Shown: in pieces, positions 22,188-33,508 of the stretch | Layout of the letters: each line of letters begins with the position of its first letter | Position numbering within the stretch: position 1 is the first letter of the stretch | From: Takakia lepidozioides | Taxonomy: Eukaryota; Streptophyta; Takakiopsida; Takakiales; Takakiaceae | DNA length: 64,000 nucleotides | Assembly: GCA_030704615.1 (NCBI GenBank) | Contig: CM060731.1 | Location: 41,852,001-41,916,000 of the forward strand | Reading direction: 5' to 3' | Notes under the pieces: generated by a model | Seen by the model: only the letters and a program-made list of their open reading frames with translations | What the model was told of the DNA's origin: nothing | Database searches by the model: none | Position numbers and translations under genes: made by a program

Positions 22188-23135
22188 AACCCCTCACAGC
22201 CCATCACAGCCCCAAAGGCCACGGGCACAACCTGTCACAGCCCCTCCCAGCCCGTCACAGCCCATCACAGCCCCAAAGGCCACCGGCACAGCCTGTCACA
22301 ACCCCTCACAGCCCATCACAGCCCAAAGGCCTCAGGCACGGCCTGTCACAACCCCTCATAGCCCGTCACAGCCCCAAAGCCTCAAGCACGGCCTGTCACA
22401 GCCCCTCACAGCCCCTCACAGCCCCAAAGGCCTCAGGCACGGCCCCTCACAGCCCATCACAGCCCCACAGGCCACAGGGCGCAGCCCGCCACAGCCTGTC
22501 ACAGCCCCACAGGCCACTAAGCATGTCACAGCCCGTCACAGCTCGCCAGCCCGTCACAGCCCCAAAGGCCTCAGGCACGGCCTGTCACAGCCCCTCACAG
22601 CCCAAAGGCCTCAGGCAAGGCACGGCCTGTCACAGCCCCTCACAGCCCAAAGGCCACGGGCACAGCCTGTCACAGCCCTCACAGCCCGTCACAGCCCCAC
22701 AGGCCACTGGGCACAGCCTGTCACAGCCCCGCACAGCCCGTCACAGCTCCAAAGGCCTCAGGCACGGCCTGTCACAGCCCTCACAGCCCATCACAACCCT
22801 ACAGGCCACAGGCACAGCCTGTCACAGCCCCGCACAGCCCGTCACAGCTCCAAAGGCCTCAGGCACGGCCTGTCACAGCCCCTCACAGCCCATCACAGCC
22901 CTAAAGGCCACAGGCACAGCCTGTCACAGGCCCAAAAGGCCACCGGCACAGCCCCTCACAGCCCATCACAGCCCCCAAGGCCACCGGCGCAGCCCGTCAC
23001 AGGCCCTCACAGCCCGTCACAAACCCGAAGGCCACCGGCACAGGCCCTCATAGGCCCTCACAGCCCGTCACAGCCCCGAAGGTCACCAGCGCAGCCCGTC
23101 ACAGCCCCTCATAGCCCGTCACAGCCCCATCCATG
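22188..23135. repeat. Large CACAGCC satellite array
   Basis: About 0.95 kb is built of CACAGCCCstCACAGCCCgt units with an interspersed CCCCAAAGGCCacaGGCACAGCCtg module, giving a two-level repeat. It abuts the truncated chromovirus RT on one side and LTR-like sequence on the other. It yields a 177-codon plus-strand frame rich in Ser, Gln and Pro that is a product of the repeat rather than a gene. Confidence 0.93.
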
Positions 23136-23139
23136 GCCG

Positions 23140-24971
23140 CTCTGGCAGTTTAGCCATTTCTCCAAGGGGTTTAGCCACGCCAAACTAGGGTTTGTGTCTC
23201 TTGGACTCTAGGCTTCTTTCCACCGAGCTATGGCGGCTGTGAGGAAATCAGCAATGTATTCTTGCTCTTTTGGCTCCACACACCACCATAGTAGCCCTAA
23301 GCCATGAGGTGGTTGCCACAAACCAAGCCTTCTTTCTCACTTAGCCTCCCCAAACACGCCACTAAACTCAATGGCAAACAACCAAGCCCTGCTGGTTCCC
23401 AGCCCTTGTGAGCACTCATTCAAGCACTCTCCTTGGCCATAGCATCTGTCTTAGAGCCTATTCCAGCCCCCTACACCTGCTGCTTCAATAGTTGCGCTCC
23501 CTTCAAGCTTGAAGTTGAAACCCCAACTCACATAGGCCCTACAAGTGCTTTTCTTTCACTCCAAGTGGAAACCAGCCCTAGACCTTCCGTTCTAGCTCTC
23601 TAAAACTTGAAAACAAGAGCCTCAATGGGCTGAAGGCATGCTCCACACATGCCCCACTCTCACCATAAGAGAATCAGCTCCTTTGCTTCATTTCTTGCAC
23701 CCACAAACCTGAAAATACAAGCTTCAGCAAGCTGAAAACATGCTCCTTATGCCCTATAGGGAAACCAGCCCCTTCCTTCCTTTTTTGCACTCCCACACCT
23801 GAAAGTGCAAGCCTTCACCAGGCTGATAGCATGCTCCACACATGCATTGCCCTCACATAAGGGAAGTCAGCCCTTCCCTCTTCCTTGCTTGCCCTCCAAG
23901 CTTGAAGATGGAAGCTTCAATGAGCTGAATACATGCTCCACACATGCAACCTCTTCACACAAGAGATATCAGCCCCCTATTGGCTCCTTGGCTCCTTGAT
24001 GCTCTCTAAGACAAGACTAAGCACTCCACAGCCTTTGCCAAGCTCCTGAAACCCTAAGGCTTACATTTCCAGCCACAAGACACTTCTCTTGTGGTGCAAA
24101 GCTCTTTTTCCAAGCTCTGAAACCCTAGGTGCACATTCCATGGCCTTGCCGCACCTCTTAGCTCCTGTTCCAGCCTGCTCTTGCCATAACAAGAGCCCTC
24201 TCAATGCTGAAGCTCGAGATTGAAACCCAATCTCACCATACTCCACAAAGTGCACTGATTTGCCCCAAGCCAAATCAGCCCTTTCTTGGTCTTGCAATCC
24301 TTCACACAATGAAAGCTCGCATTCCCAAGTCCAGTTCTCAGCTTTGCCACCAAAGCCACTATAACCTGCTCTTGACTGGTCCTCTTTCCAATCGTGCTTA
24401 CTCATGCATGTACACAATCTGAAACCATCAAGGTGCTCTGGAATTACCTGCAGCATGGTGCTTTCATCTCTGAAGCTGAAGATCGAATGCCAAGGTCTAC
24501 CACCTCGTAACCCCACATCGCCTCTGCTTCTAACAACCAAGAGCTCCACGGTGCTCCTTGCATAACAACTTGGTTTCTCTCATTCTCAAGCAAAAACCAC
24601 AAGTGCTACAACTAACTCGTATCTGGCACTCACAGATACGAGCTGATCTTTCTCGAGTGATAAAGAAGAATACAAGCACGAGCTCACAAATCTGAAGCAT
24701 AAACTCATGCATATATAACCTCATCACTCAAATACAAGTCAAGCCAAGTGCACCCCACGCCATGGGGAATCCACACTACGGCGCCATAGCTAGGCGTGGT
24801 GAGGCTCAACTCGAGAAAGATGAGCCTTCCGCGCTTGCCGTGAAGATAACCACTCCAGGGCCTAAATCTGCCTTGACCTCTGGATTGACACTTGGGCCAA
24901 TCCCAAATGTCAATATGTAAAAGCTAGCTATTTCCTAGCTAGTTTCACAATAGTGGTAAAATAACTTGACA
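23140..24971 (-). repeat. Old LTR, opposite orientation to the one at 60.9 kb
   Basis: Read on the minus strand it starts TGTCAAGTTATTTTACC at 24971. It then has an inverted pair AACTAGCTAGG/CTAGCTAG, a GAGCCTCACCACG segment, TTAGGGTTTCAGAGCTTGGAAAAAGAGC-type units and AGCATGCTCCACACATG-type units, ending near ACAAACCCTAG. The same series occurs in the plus-strand repeat at 60933-62600, so the two are diverged members of one LTR family. No protein-coding gene is seen. Confidence 0.65.
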
Positions 24972-25044
24972 TGAGAGGCAGATTGCCGAAGAACTAGCAA
25001 GAGCTAATGCTCTTGACAGAGGGTATAGCTGATTGGCAAAGCAT

Positions 25045-27123
25045 CTATTTATAGAACTGCACCCGAGCTTGTGAAGCCACCTTCACATGTTTCCAGTTGA
25101 TGTCGAATTTGTCAAATTCCGGAGATGCTGAAGATGAGGGACCATTGATGCCGCCAAGGGTCGGGAGGGCACTCACATGAGCTTGCTCCAGTGCAACTGC
25201 AAATGAGTCCGTCCCTTCCCCATGTGTCCTGGAAAATGCTGAGGAGGGTGAACTGGTGTTGAGGCTTCCGGGCGATTTCTGCACACATTTTTGCCCAATC
25301 CAGTTTAGCAGCAACCGTCAAGTCAAAAAACACTTGAGTGAGGATGGTGGTGGCCGAGGTATTGCGAGAGTCCAATGTCCATCTGCATCTGGCTTTCCAT
25401 AATTGCCATAGGGTTGCCGATCGTAAGTCTCAAAAACAGGACAGTCCGAGGCTCTGGATTTTACATTCTAATTGTGATTGAGAAGCAAGGCAATGGGACC
25501 CAAAGGGGGTTGTCCCCAAGGGCGATAGAAGGGTAGGACGAGGCGCCAGATTGCCATTGGGGCTATGCTAAAAAAAAGGCAGTGTTCCAAACTTTCAATT
25601 GTATCTACTAAGCAGCATTTGCATAGGAGAGCATCTTGGAATCCTAGATATTGCCCCACCTTCAATACCCTGTTGGCTATTTGCCAGAGAAAAGCATTGA
25701 GCTTTGCTGGTTTTGTCTTGTCCCAGATCAGACTCCAAATACTATTCCAGATTTCCATTTAACAAAACCTGCGTGCCCCCATCTAGCGTTCCATTTGTCA
25801 TAGAGGGGGCTGGTTTTGTTGAGCGTCCTGTAAGCTTTTTTTGCAGAGAAAGCAAAGAAGGGCTGGGGGGAGGTTCCGAATTTCCAAAGCCACTCAGCCG
25901 GGTCTACCTGCAGATTTGCAGCTGTTGGCCCCAATCCAGGTGAACCTCTCTTTTGCCACCCAGGCTACGGTGGGGGTCCCTAATGGATGCAGAGGGTTGA
26001 AGTCTTTCAAATCAGAACTCCAATGACAGATGCGAGCTGGTCTTGCCCTTGCCGAGGGGGTAAGGGCTTCTTGAGGACTCAATAGAGATAGCATGCCCGA
26101 GAAGGGGTCAGCTAGGAACCTCTAACCTTTGAGCATAGCATTTTGCACTGCAATGACATAAAGGATTTGGAACTCCCTGTCTTCAAACATCACCCATTGG
26201 GTTTGCCTTATCGGGAGATCACCTGCAGCCAGCAGTGTTTTCCAAGGGTCTGGGACTACGCCAAGGACCAAGTGAATTCCGGTAGTCAACCTGTGGGATC
26301 CCAGTGCATCTTGGAGAGAAATAGGCGTGCTGATCCAAAGGTCCTTTACCTTGCTAACTCCCCTAGTCTCCCAAGCCACCCACCTTTTGGCTTGCTCTTT
26401 CACCACCAGGGTTGGATTGGCCAAGTTGAGAAAGAGCTGTTGTTTGAGGGTTTCTTGGAAGGTGGTGGGTGCTTGCTTGATAAAAAAAGGCCTGAACTCG
26501 TTCCATGCTCTCCAAATGGAAGTCTAGAGGAGAGAACCCACTATCTTATGGTTGAAACCTTGAGTAATCCAGCGCAGTGAAGGGGCCCAATAGGTAGATT
26601 GGAGAGGGGAGCTGGCAGATATGTTAGCGGTAATTAACAGTTTCCACCATCCCCCGACATCTGCTTCGGCATTAATCCTCTTTTTCTGATTTCATTGGCC
26701 ATGTTGCAGAAGTCACTTGATATTTTGGGCCATAGAGCCTTGTAGAATTTGATTGACATACCGTCTATCCCCTGGGCTCTTGTTGCTGCTCATGAGTTTT
26801 AGGGCCTTTTCCAGCTCCTCTGGAGTGAAATCAGCTTGCAGGGGAGCCGCCTCAGAGCAAGCCACCTTGACCGGAATGGTCTGCAAGCATTGCTCAAGAA
26901 GGGGATTGGTGTTTTGGTCCTGGGGGTCCCTTGAAAAGAGGGAGCTGAAATGAGAGAAAGCTTTGTTGCATAGTTCTCTAGGGATAGAGGCTTTGGTGTC
27001 CATATTATCTATGTGACGCTCCGCAATACTTTGAAGCGCTCGCCTCTGTTTCACTTTTTGGAAAAAGTATTTAAACATCTTATCTTCCTTGGCTGACCAA
27101 TTTATGCCAGCGTGCATTTGCAT
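25045..27123 (-). pseudogene. LINE (L1-type) remnant
   Basis: In minus order, 27123-26713 encodes the endonuclease-RT linker (RELCNKAFSHFSSLF, then LQADFTPEELEKALKLMSS and NKSPG, the start of RT). The catalytic RT core is deleted. Frames 26424-26122, 26094-25894 and 25934-25728 cover the C-terminal region (AKKAYRTL). Frame 25758-25468 is the zinc-binding zf-RVT segment (IWDKTKPAKLNAFLWQIANR and CLVDTIESLEHCLF). Several stops and frame changes make it inactive. Confidence 0.75.
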
Positions 27124-27600
27124 CTTCTGCTCCTAAAGGAGATGGAACTTCCCTAAGTTGGCGCGGGCTTCGAGATAGGGTTGGAAAGTATGCTCATCAC
27201 AGGTATTGTTCTCAATGGCTTTTTGGCTTTAAGATATGTGTTACGGGGAATTCCGTGTAATAAGGCAACGGAAAATTTTGCTCCAGAAGATCCATAAAAA
27301 CACAAAGGAAAAAAGCTGGAAAATCTGTAGGGATGAACAAGCCGCTCATAGATGTTCATTAACCTGTCCGGACTGAGCTTTGGTTGGGGATACTGAGAGG
27401 GTCAGAAGTTCAGAACTTGCAGTGGGTAGTCATCATCTCCCCACCACGTTTTCATTTCTTCGTTGTGATGGCCTTCTGTGTTTGGATTTGTTTCTTTCAT
27501 GCTCTCACGTTCCAGTCTATGTTGCAATATCATCAGCACTGGAACTTCTCACACGCATCTCATTTTCTAAAATTGAAAAGAAGACGAAGTCAATTTGTCG
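27124..27600. other. Spacer without recognised gene
   Basis: Short frames on both strands (27153-27359 minus, 27380-27655 plus) have no similarity I can name. The stretch directly precedes the threonyl-tRNA synthetase fragment, and 27505-27595 could be an intron or flank of it. Confidence 0.4.
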
Positions 27601-27792
27601 ACAAAGTCTGAAAACGCTGTGGGCACCCATGAAATTTGGGGGAGGGCAACATTAGCTTTGAGAGAAACAGTGGAGGACAAGGGGTGGGACTGCTCCATTG
27701 ATGAGGGAGGTGGTGCATTCTACGGTCCTAAAATTGACGTGAAGATTGAAGATGGTATTGGACGTAAACGGCAGTGCTCAAGCATCCAGGTA
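27601..27792 (+). pseudogene. Threonyl-tRNA synthetase fragment
   Basis: The codons in the frame of 27595-27840 read [20 protein letters not shown], then [20 protein letters not shown] and [11 protein letters not shown]. This is the conserved core of class II ThrRS, the stretch around [26 protein letters not shown] that holds part of motif 2 and the zinc/threonine pocket. About 64 residues are present of roughly 650-700 in a full enzyme. The frame loses similarity at both sides, and the usual Trp of RKWQC is Arg. It is best read as a captured exon or decayed copy. Confidence 0.75.
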
Positions 27793-28443
27793 AGAAAAGG
27801 GTTGATTATATCACATCTGAGGTGTTTGCTAATGTGGTAGAAATAACAACTAGAGTTGGCAATGTCCTCATATACTCGTATGAACAAGTGCAAGTAGCTT
27901 GTGTTGGGAGTTTAGACGATGAGGCCTACTCAACCAGGGGCATTATCTGGCCAAATGATTTACCCAGAGGCTTCCTATTCTCTAGAGGAAAGCAATAGAA
28001 ATGTTGTTCAAAACTGCTAATTAGCTTAAGGAGCCATTAGCGCTATCAGATGCAGGGATGACTGATGTTGGTTCTGTGGCATCAATCATCACCTTCATCT
28101 TGACCATGGTTGATTCTTAAGTTGAATCTTTGGTTGTACAAGACCCCACCATCACATGTAGCCTCCAGGGCCTTTGGGTCACAATGCATCCAATACGAAT
28201 AGAGAGCTCAAGCTTGGAAATTTCTTGGAGCTTGAGAAATATTAATCTGAGTTTGAGGGGAAAGGTTTGTAACATAATTGAGTCATGCAGGATGATGTTA
28301 AATCAAATTCAGCGTCAATTCTAACTAGAAATCTGTGCCAATACGATGGCACACCTGTCAAGTTCTTGAAGGAAGAAGAGATGGAATCAGCGCAATTTCC
28401 AGCACTTGGAACTCTTCCAGCACTTGGGGTGATTTGACCTCGG

Positions 28444-28665
28444 GCACTATGGAAGGCAGGACAACTGAAAGAGGCGCTGTGTATCTTGAACGAACGAGGC
28501 ATTTCGGGAGATTCTGCTACCTGTGTCTCTCTCTTGCAGGAGTGCATCAAACTGAAAGACCTAGCAGCAGAAAAGCAGGTGCCCAAAATGAATTCAAGCC
28601 CGACATCTTTATACTCAACACCCTTGTTAACATATATGCCTAATGTGGAAGTGAGCTGATCGAGA
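28444..28665 (+). pseudogene. PPR gene 5' fragment
   Basis: In shifting frames it matches residues about 85-150 of the intact PPR protein at 46001-48634: a GQLKEALCILN-like start, a ring of DSATCVSLLQECIKLKDLA, then FKPDIFILNTLVNIYA. The match stops after the first pentatricopeptide unit and the frame breaks near 28585 and 28640. It is one of several decayed relatives of that gene in this window. Confidence 0.75.
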
Positions 28666-29069
28666 TGGATGGGCAGAGTGTGAGAGAGCGAGCGAGAGTT
28701 AGTGATTCGTTGGGCTTGCTTTCATCCATTTCTGCAGTCTAAGCAAGAATAGAAATGAAACAAGGATTTTACGTATACGGTAGGGTAAAAGCTTCAGAGA
28801 AGCCATTACATCGATCGGGCACAACCATGTATTGGGAATCAATTGAACGTAAAAACCTGGGTTTTTTCTCTTTGTATTTTCAGGGAACTTACCTGGCGGA
28901 ATGTCACGTCAGCAGTGGGCTGGGGATATTACGCGGGCATGGGGATATTACGCGTAATGTCCCGTGGGAGATTATGCACGCCATCTTTTCCTTACAATGT
29001 CATCTTTAATGTTAGATGCCCCAATCTGAGCCGTCCACAGCGAAAAGAAACCCTATGTCTTTATGCAGC

Positions 29070-29178
29070 GTAAGTCCCCCACCCTCGGGCTGGTACCTTG
29101 GTATTCGTGTCGTGACCTCGGGCTGCGCCCTCGGTCACTCCCCTCACGCCACGGTACACCCTAGGGTGGGGGACTTAC
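29070..29178. repeat. Short palindromic repeat, copy 1
   Basis: The ends are perfect 16-base inverted repeats GTAAGTCCCCCACCCT and AGGGTGGGGGACTTAC. Between them lie GGCTGGTACCTTGGTATTCG and the rest of a GC-rich core with a second inverted pair (CCTCGGGCTGCGCCCTCGG). A related copy sits at 57948-58066. It may be a tiny MITE; no convincing target duplication was found. Confidence 0.7.
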
Positions 29179-29884
29179 CCTATACATTGGCACTTCAACA
29201 AAGTCATGTACGAATGCCAGCCGTGCAGCAAGTGTGATTGTTCCTTTGAAATACAATTTGTGCACGATCATAATCTCTCTTAGTCTGTATGTAGTAATTG
29301 GGACAATTCAGGCCTATGATTGTGACCTCCGCTAGAACAATCTGCTTTGACGAATACATTGGCTGGGAATATTGCAGCCTCCTATCTGTTTAGCAATTTG
29401 AATGAATTCTGGATCTGGCTATGGATGGTGCTACCAGTTGACCTCAAGAAAGTGGAGTAACTGGGAGGTAGCAGTTTGAAGACCTGAGTTCTCATACTAT
29501 GGGAAAATTTGGAGGTGCCACTAGGCTCACCGTCCATGAGCTTGTAAAGTTAAACAGCTTGTAATTAGGCAATCAGAGTGATTTCGATGCTTGTGACAAT
29601 TTCGGAAGCAAATCTGCCAGGGATTGTCATCTTTGTAGTCAGCTAACCATCGGTTTCGGAACGCCCATCTTGTATTTACGTGTGCAGTTGGGGTTAACAA
29701 GCTGGTATCTGCAGGAATTTGAAGGGAGCAGTATACGGAACGTTGTTGCGGTGACAAGTTTAAGACAGAGTAAACTATGGAAGACAAGTTTAAGACAGAA
29801 AAACTATGGTACCTACAGCAGGCTCTTCTTACATTCCTGACCTCTCGATCCTCATTTCTGCTCAGTCAAAATCTCTTTGAAATT

Positions 29885-29965
29885 TGTGCCTTGCCTGTGC
29901 ATAACCTAGGTGATCCTGGGTTCAATCCTGCAACATGTGCCTTCAGACCGTCCATTGGGCCCTCG
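29885..29965 (+). repeat. tRNA-like SINE head (candidate)
   Basis: The sequence TTGTGCCTTGCCTGTGCATAA followed by GGTGATCCTGGGTTCAATCC matches, in reversed orientation, sequence at about 53230-53440. GGGTTCAATCC resembles a pol III B box. The A box upstream is poor in this copy. Confidence 0.45.
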
Positions 29966-30218
29966 ATGGCCTGTGTGTTGAGCAGTAGGCTCTGTAAATT
30001 CACTGGATGTTAAAGAATCTTTATCTTTATGTGATATCTCTTACATCATTTCAACAGAAATTTTCTACTCAGCTAAGTTACTTGGACGCAACATCACTAG
30101 TGGCAAACTACAAAAAGAGGTTAAATATATGTATAGGAAGATAATAGAAATGAGGTAAGAACTTATTTCACAAAGTACCATCCTGATACCTCTGACAGGA
30201 TGGTACGCCTGTTTCGGG

Positions 30219-31016
30219 CATGTCAAATCTTCCCCACCCTCTGGTGAGAGTGACATGGAACTGAAGGAGTGTAAACTCCAGTCAGGGTTACATGAGGGGT
30301 GTGTAACTCCACTTGGGGGTACACGCACACTTGGACTCAAAATTTGACTAAGTCCAGATTTGGCTAAGTATAAAATGGCTAAAAAAGAGTTACACAAGAC
30401 ACCGAGGTTATATAGGGGGTTACACTATAGTAACCTCCAATCAAGAATGGAACCCGAAATCATGTCGCCTGCACTGCAACCATCTTACTAAGGGCCTTAC
30501 CACACGAGCAGCAGTGGAAGTCTCTACAACCTGCTGAAGTCGTGCTGATTGGTTGATGGATCGTAAACTGCCACCCTCACCTACCACACGGGAGGAACGG
30601 CAACCAGAAGGCAATGTGACGTGGTGCTTATGTGGAGTGTCTCCACGAAAGTAGGATTTCCAAGGACTATTGCCTGGAATTAATCCGAAATTTTAGGGAA
30701 CTTCTTTGTCGCGATATGCTCCTTCTCGCCGTGGCCCTCATCTGAGTCATTCATTTTTGCTTCTCAACGATCTGTTCCCGTGCCCGTCTGCCGCTCATGT
30801 GGTACCGTTGGTTAGTTTTTGCTGACATGGGTCTACTCTCCATAACATACGGTTGCTACAATCCTAGCCAGGGACTTCCATGTCACTCAAGCTCACTGCC
30901 GCTCATGTGGTAAGGCCCTAACTAACACACTACCCACCACAGCGAGTCACCCTCTGGGATTCTTAAGTATTTAATAGTGAAACCGAGATAAGAGGGGGTG
31001 GGGAAGATTTGACAGG
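30219..31016. repeat. Inverted repeat pair enclosing a MITE
   Basis: CATGTCAAATCTTCCCCACC at about 30219 and its near reverse complement GGTGGGGAAGATTTGACAGG at about 30996 face each other. The PIF/Harbinger-like element at 30492-30918 lies between them. The outer pair could be the ends of an older nonautonomous element that was invaded. Confidence 0.5.
30492..30918. mobile_element. PIF/Harbinger-type MITE
   Basis: The 427-bp element has 25-base terminal inverted repeats differing at two positions: GGGCCTTACCACACGAGCAG at the left, and GGGCCTTACCACATGAGCGG as the reverse complement of the right end. It is flanked by TAA on both sides (30489-30491 and 30919-30921), the 3-bp TWA target of PIF/Harbinger elements. 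There is no coding capacity. Confidence 0.85.
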
Positions 31017-32046
31017 GCCCCCTGCCGGAGGAGCCCAGGCTGCTGGAATCCGGCGAAAGTGTCAGATTGCACGAGTGCATTAAGTTCTTTCCTTATTTCA
31101 ATTATCTTCCATATTTATATATTCGGGACCTAATTAGTTTTGTTTTTGTTTTTTCTTAGAGAACAAGGGATGAACTATATTAAATATTATTTGGGGAAAA
31201 AAAATTAAAACCACTATTACACCTTACACTAGGGCACAAGCCCAAGACCAAGTGAGAATGGAGCATTCCCAACGGCTTTACACTACGGCCGGAGTCCAAG
31301 AAAATGGAAGTGGGTCATTTGCCTAGATGGCACCTACATGGCAGAAGTTTTGGCGCCAACTTCTTGGGCCAGACCAAGAAAAAAGAACCCTCCTAGAATG
31401 GAGACCCAACTCTCAACTCCAATAGTGGTAGAAATTGGGACCAGGATTTCATGGGCTTGAGCCCTGGTGTAAAGCGCACACATAGCGTAATCAGTGACCT
31501 AATTAGTTTGGACTTAGGACAAAACCAACTAACTGATAGATTCTTAAATATATATATATTACTACTTTGTGGCTCTCACTTCTTGGGCCGGAGTCTTCTT
31601 ATTTCTTTCTTCTTCCGAGTACTTTAGGTTTGATGGCCACACACCCAAGTTGTTTGGCGGGGTCGACTAGGGTAATTCTGAAACTATTGACTCCTATTAT
31701 CTTGGGTTGGTCAAGCTCGGCCATTGGGCAAATCGCCAATTAACTGGGAATAATTGTATGGACTAGCATAGATACTGGTCATGGATTGTATTCATCTTCT
31801 ATCCAAAAAATATTGAACCTTTGCAAGGAGATGGATGACTGGCCGCAATAGCTGTGAGTCATCCACTAACTCACATTGCACATGGATGAAAAGTGGATGG
31901 ATGTGGGCCGATACCGCTTACTCATGATGAAAAATGAGCTCATCCACAACATCATAGCCAGTTATGTCCAGAAGTGACCAAGTAGATATATATATATATG
32001 TATATGGTCTAGCTTCTTTCCACCCAAGTCCAACTCATTTTCCCCT
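31017..32046. other. Repeat-rich spacer, no gene
   Basis: It contains an A-rich block (GGGGAAAAAAAATTAAAACC, about 31185-31215) like one near 15840 and short TA runs at 31545-31560 and 31985-32005. No reading frame has recognisable similarity. Confidence 0.5.
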
Positions 32047-32695
32047 TTGGAGCTCGCTTGCTTGTATCTCTCAATGAAGCCAATGTCTGGGAGGGTAAAG
32101 CTTGGTCATGACTTTTTTGTGTTGGCACTCATCCTCCTTGCAACAGGACCTTCCTTGGTGAAAGCTAGAGATTACAATGTCTGGTTTCTCAATACTTCCC
32201 CGCAATTGGGTAATCTGCAAGTCGCTTGCAGGACTTAGGATTATGTCTATCCAACCTTTGTAACCATCTCTAACTCCAATGCTTATCATATGTGGATTGG
32301 ATGCGTTTGAATGTTTTTCGATGAACTTATCTAGAGAGGTAAGGTGGTGCTGAATTGGTCATGCTGCTGTGACATGTTGAAGGTAGCAAACAGAACATTC
32401 GGAATAAAGAGTACTGGACCATGACATTGCTTTTGTTTGGCGAGTTGCAGGAAGTGCCTGGAACTGAGTATGGGTATATTTATACGAGTATGGTATTTAT
32501 ATGGGACTACCTTTATTGCACAGCATTTTTCACAGAAACTGGGGGAGCAGTCCTCAGCCACAACTGGCAGACAGCTGCATGGTGGTACCAGGGCAGTCAA
32601 ATTTCTTGGGAAATCGGTCTTTCCAGTACTTGCTATTTCCACGATCAGGACACACAAAATTGTAAATATAATTGGAGCTTCTAGAGCCCGGTGAG
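32047..32695 (+). pseudogene. Possible broken secreted-protein gene
   Basis: The first 63 codons from ATG 32047 (or the internal ATG 32077) encode a signal peptide (DFFVLALILLATGPSLVKA) followed by RDYNVWFLNTSPQL and a cysteine. The same frame continues for about 0.45 kb past TAG, TGA, TAG and TGA codons with coding-like text such as DYVYPTFVTISNSNAYHMW and WSCCDMLKVANRTFG. That pattern fits a decayed gene for a small secreted, cysteine-containing protein. I cannot name the family; an S1/SPH-like self-incompatibility protein is a loose guess. Confidence 0.45.
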
Positions 32696-33007
32696 GATGA
32701 AGTGATGAAGTGTGCCACACTACCTAGAAATTTACATGTATAACTTACTGCAGTGCCATGATAGGATCTGGACAACAATATATATGTCTTTATCAAACTA
32801 GACTCAGTCTGCTCTACTGACGACAAGTTTGAAGAATTCTGTACCGTTATGATAATTGACAGCAGTCAAGGATACTCTGTGATAAGTGATATTTGCTTGT
32901 AACTAGCTCCCCTACTTCCGAGTCCTCCAAAATCACTATCGTTCGAGTTCATTCTTGGCTTGGGGCAGAGGGGGGCTTTACAGAAGAAGTTTGGCACAAG
33001 AAGTTCT

Positions 33008-33508
33008 GTAACCCAAACAGTGTAACCCCGACACTTGCAACCCCAGCTCATGTCACCCCTGCATCATGTCACCCAGCCCCATGTGAGCTTGGAGTAATCC
33101 GAAGTAATCCTCTGTAACCCCGGCTCATGTAGGCAGCCGTGTAACCCCACCTCATGTGACCCCAGCTAGTGTCACCCCTATATGAATGTAACCTTGTAGC
33201 TAGTGTCACCCCGCCCATGTGGGTCTCGAGTAACCCTCTGTGACCCCGACTCATGTAACCGTGGACGTGTAACCCCCACCCATGTAACCCAAACTGTGTA
33301 ACCGTGCAACATGTAACCCCGACTTGTGTAACCCCTATGGCACCGAATAATCACCCTAGGTAATATAACCACGATCGTGTAACCCTCTCTAATCCTACAT
33401 CGTATAACTCCGCCCCGTGAGAGCCTCGCAACACCCAATAACCCTTTAATTAACCCCTACCCATGTTACCCAAACCGTGTTACCCTGGAACCGTGTCACC
33501 CAATGACA
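33008..33508. repeat. Degenerate TGTAACCCC minisatellite
   Basis: About 25 to 30 loose units of TGTAACCCCgacTCATG or TGTCACCCCnnnnCATG run over 0.5 kb with a period of roughly 16-20 bases. The same GTAACTCC/GGTTACA words appear sparsely at about 30285-30430. Frames on the minus strand across it are by-products. Confidence 0.85.

Noticed and set aside
22523-23053. 176-codon plus-strand frame rich in Ser, Gln, Pro and His
   Set aside because: It lies entirely in the CACAGCC satellite and its repeats are a translation of the tandem DNA unit.
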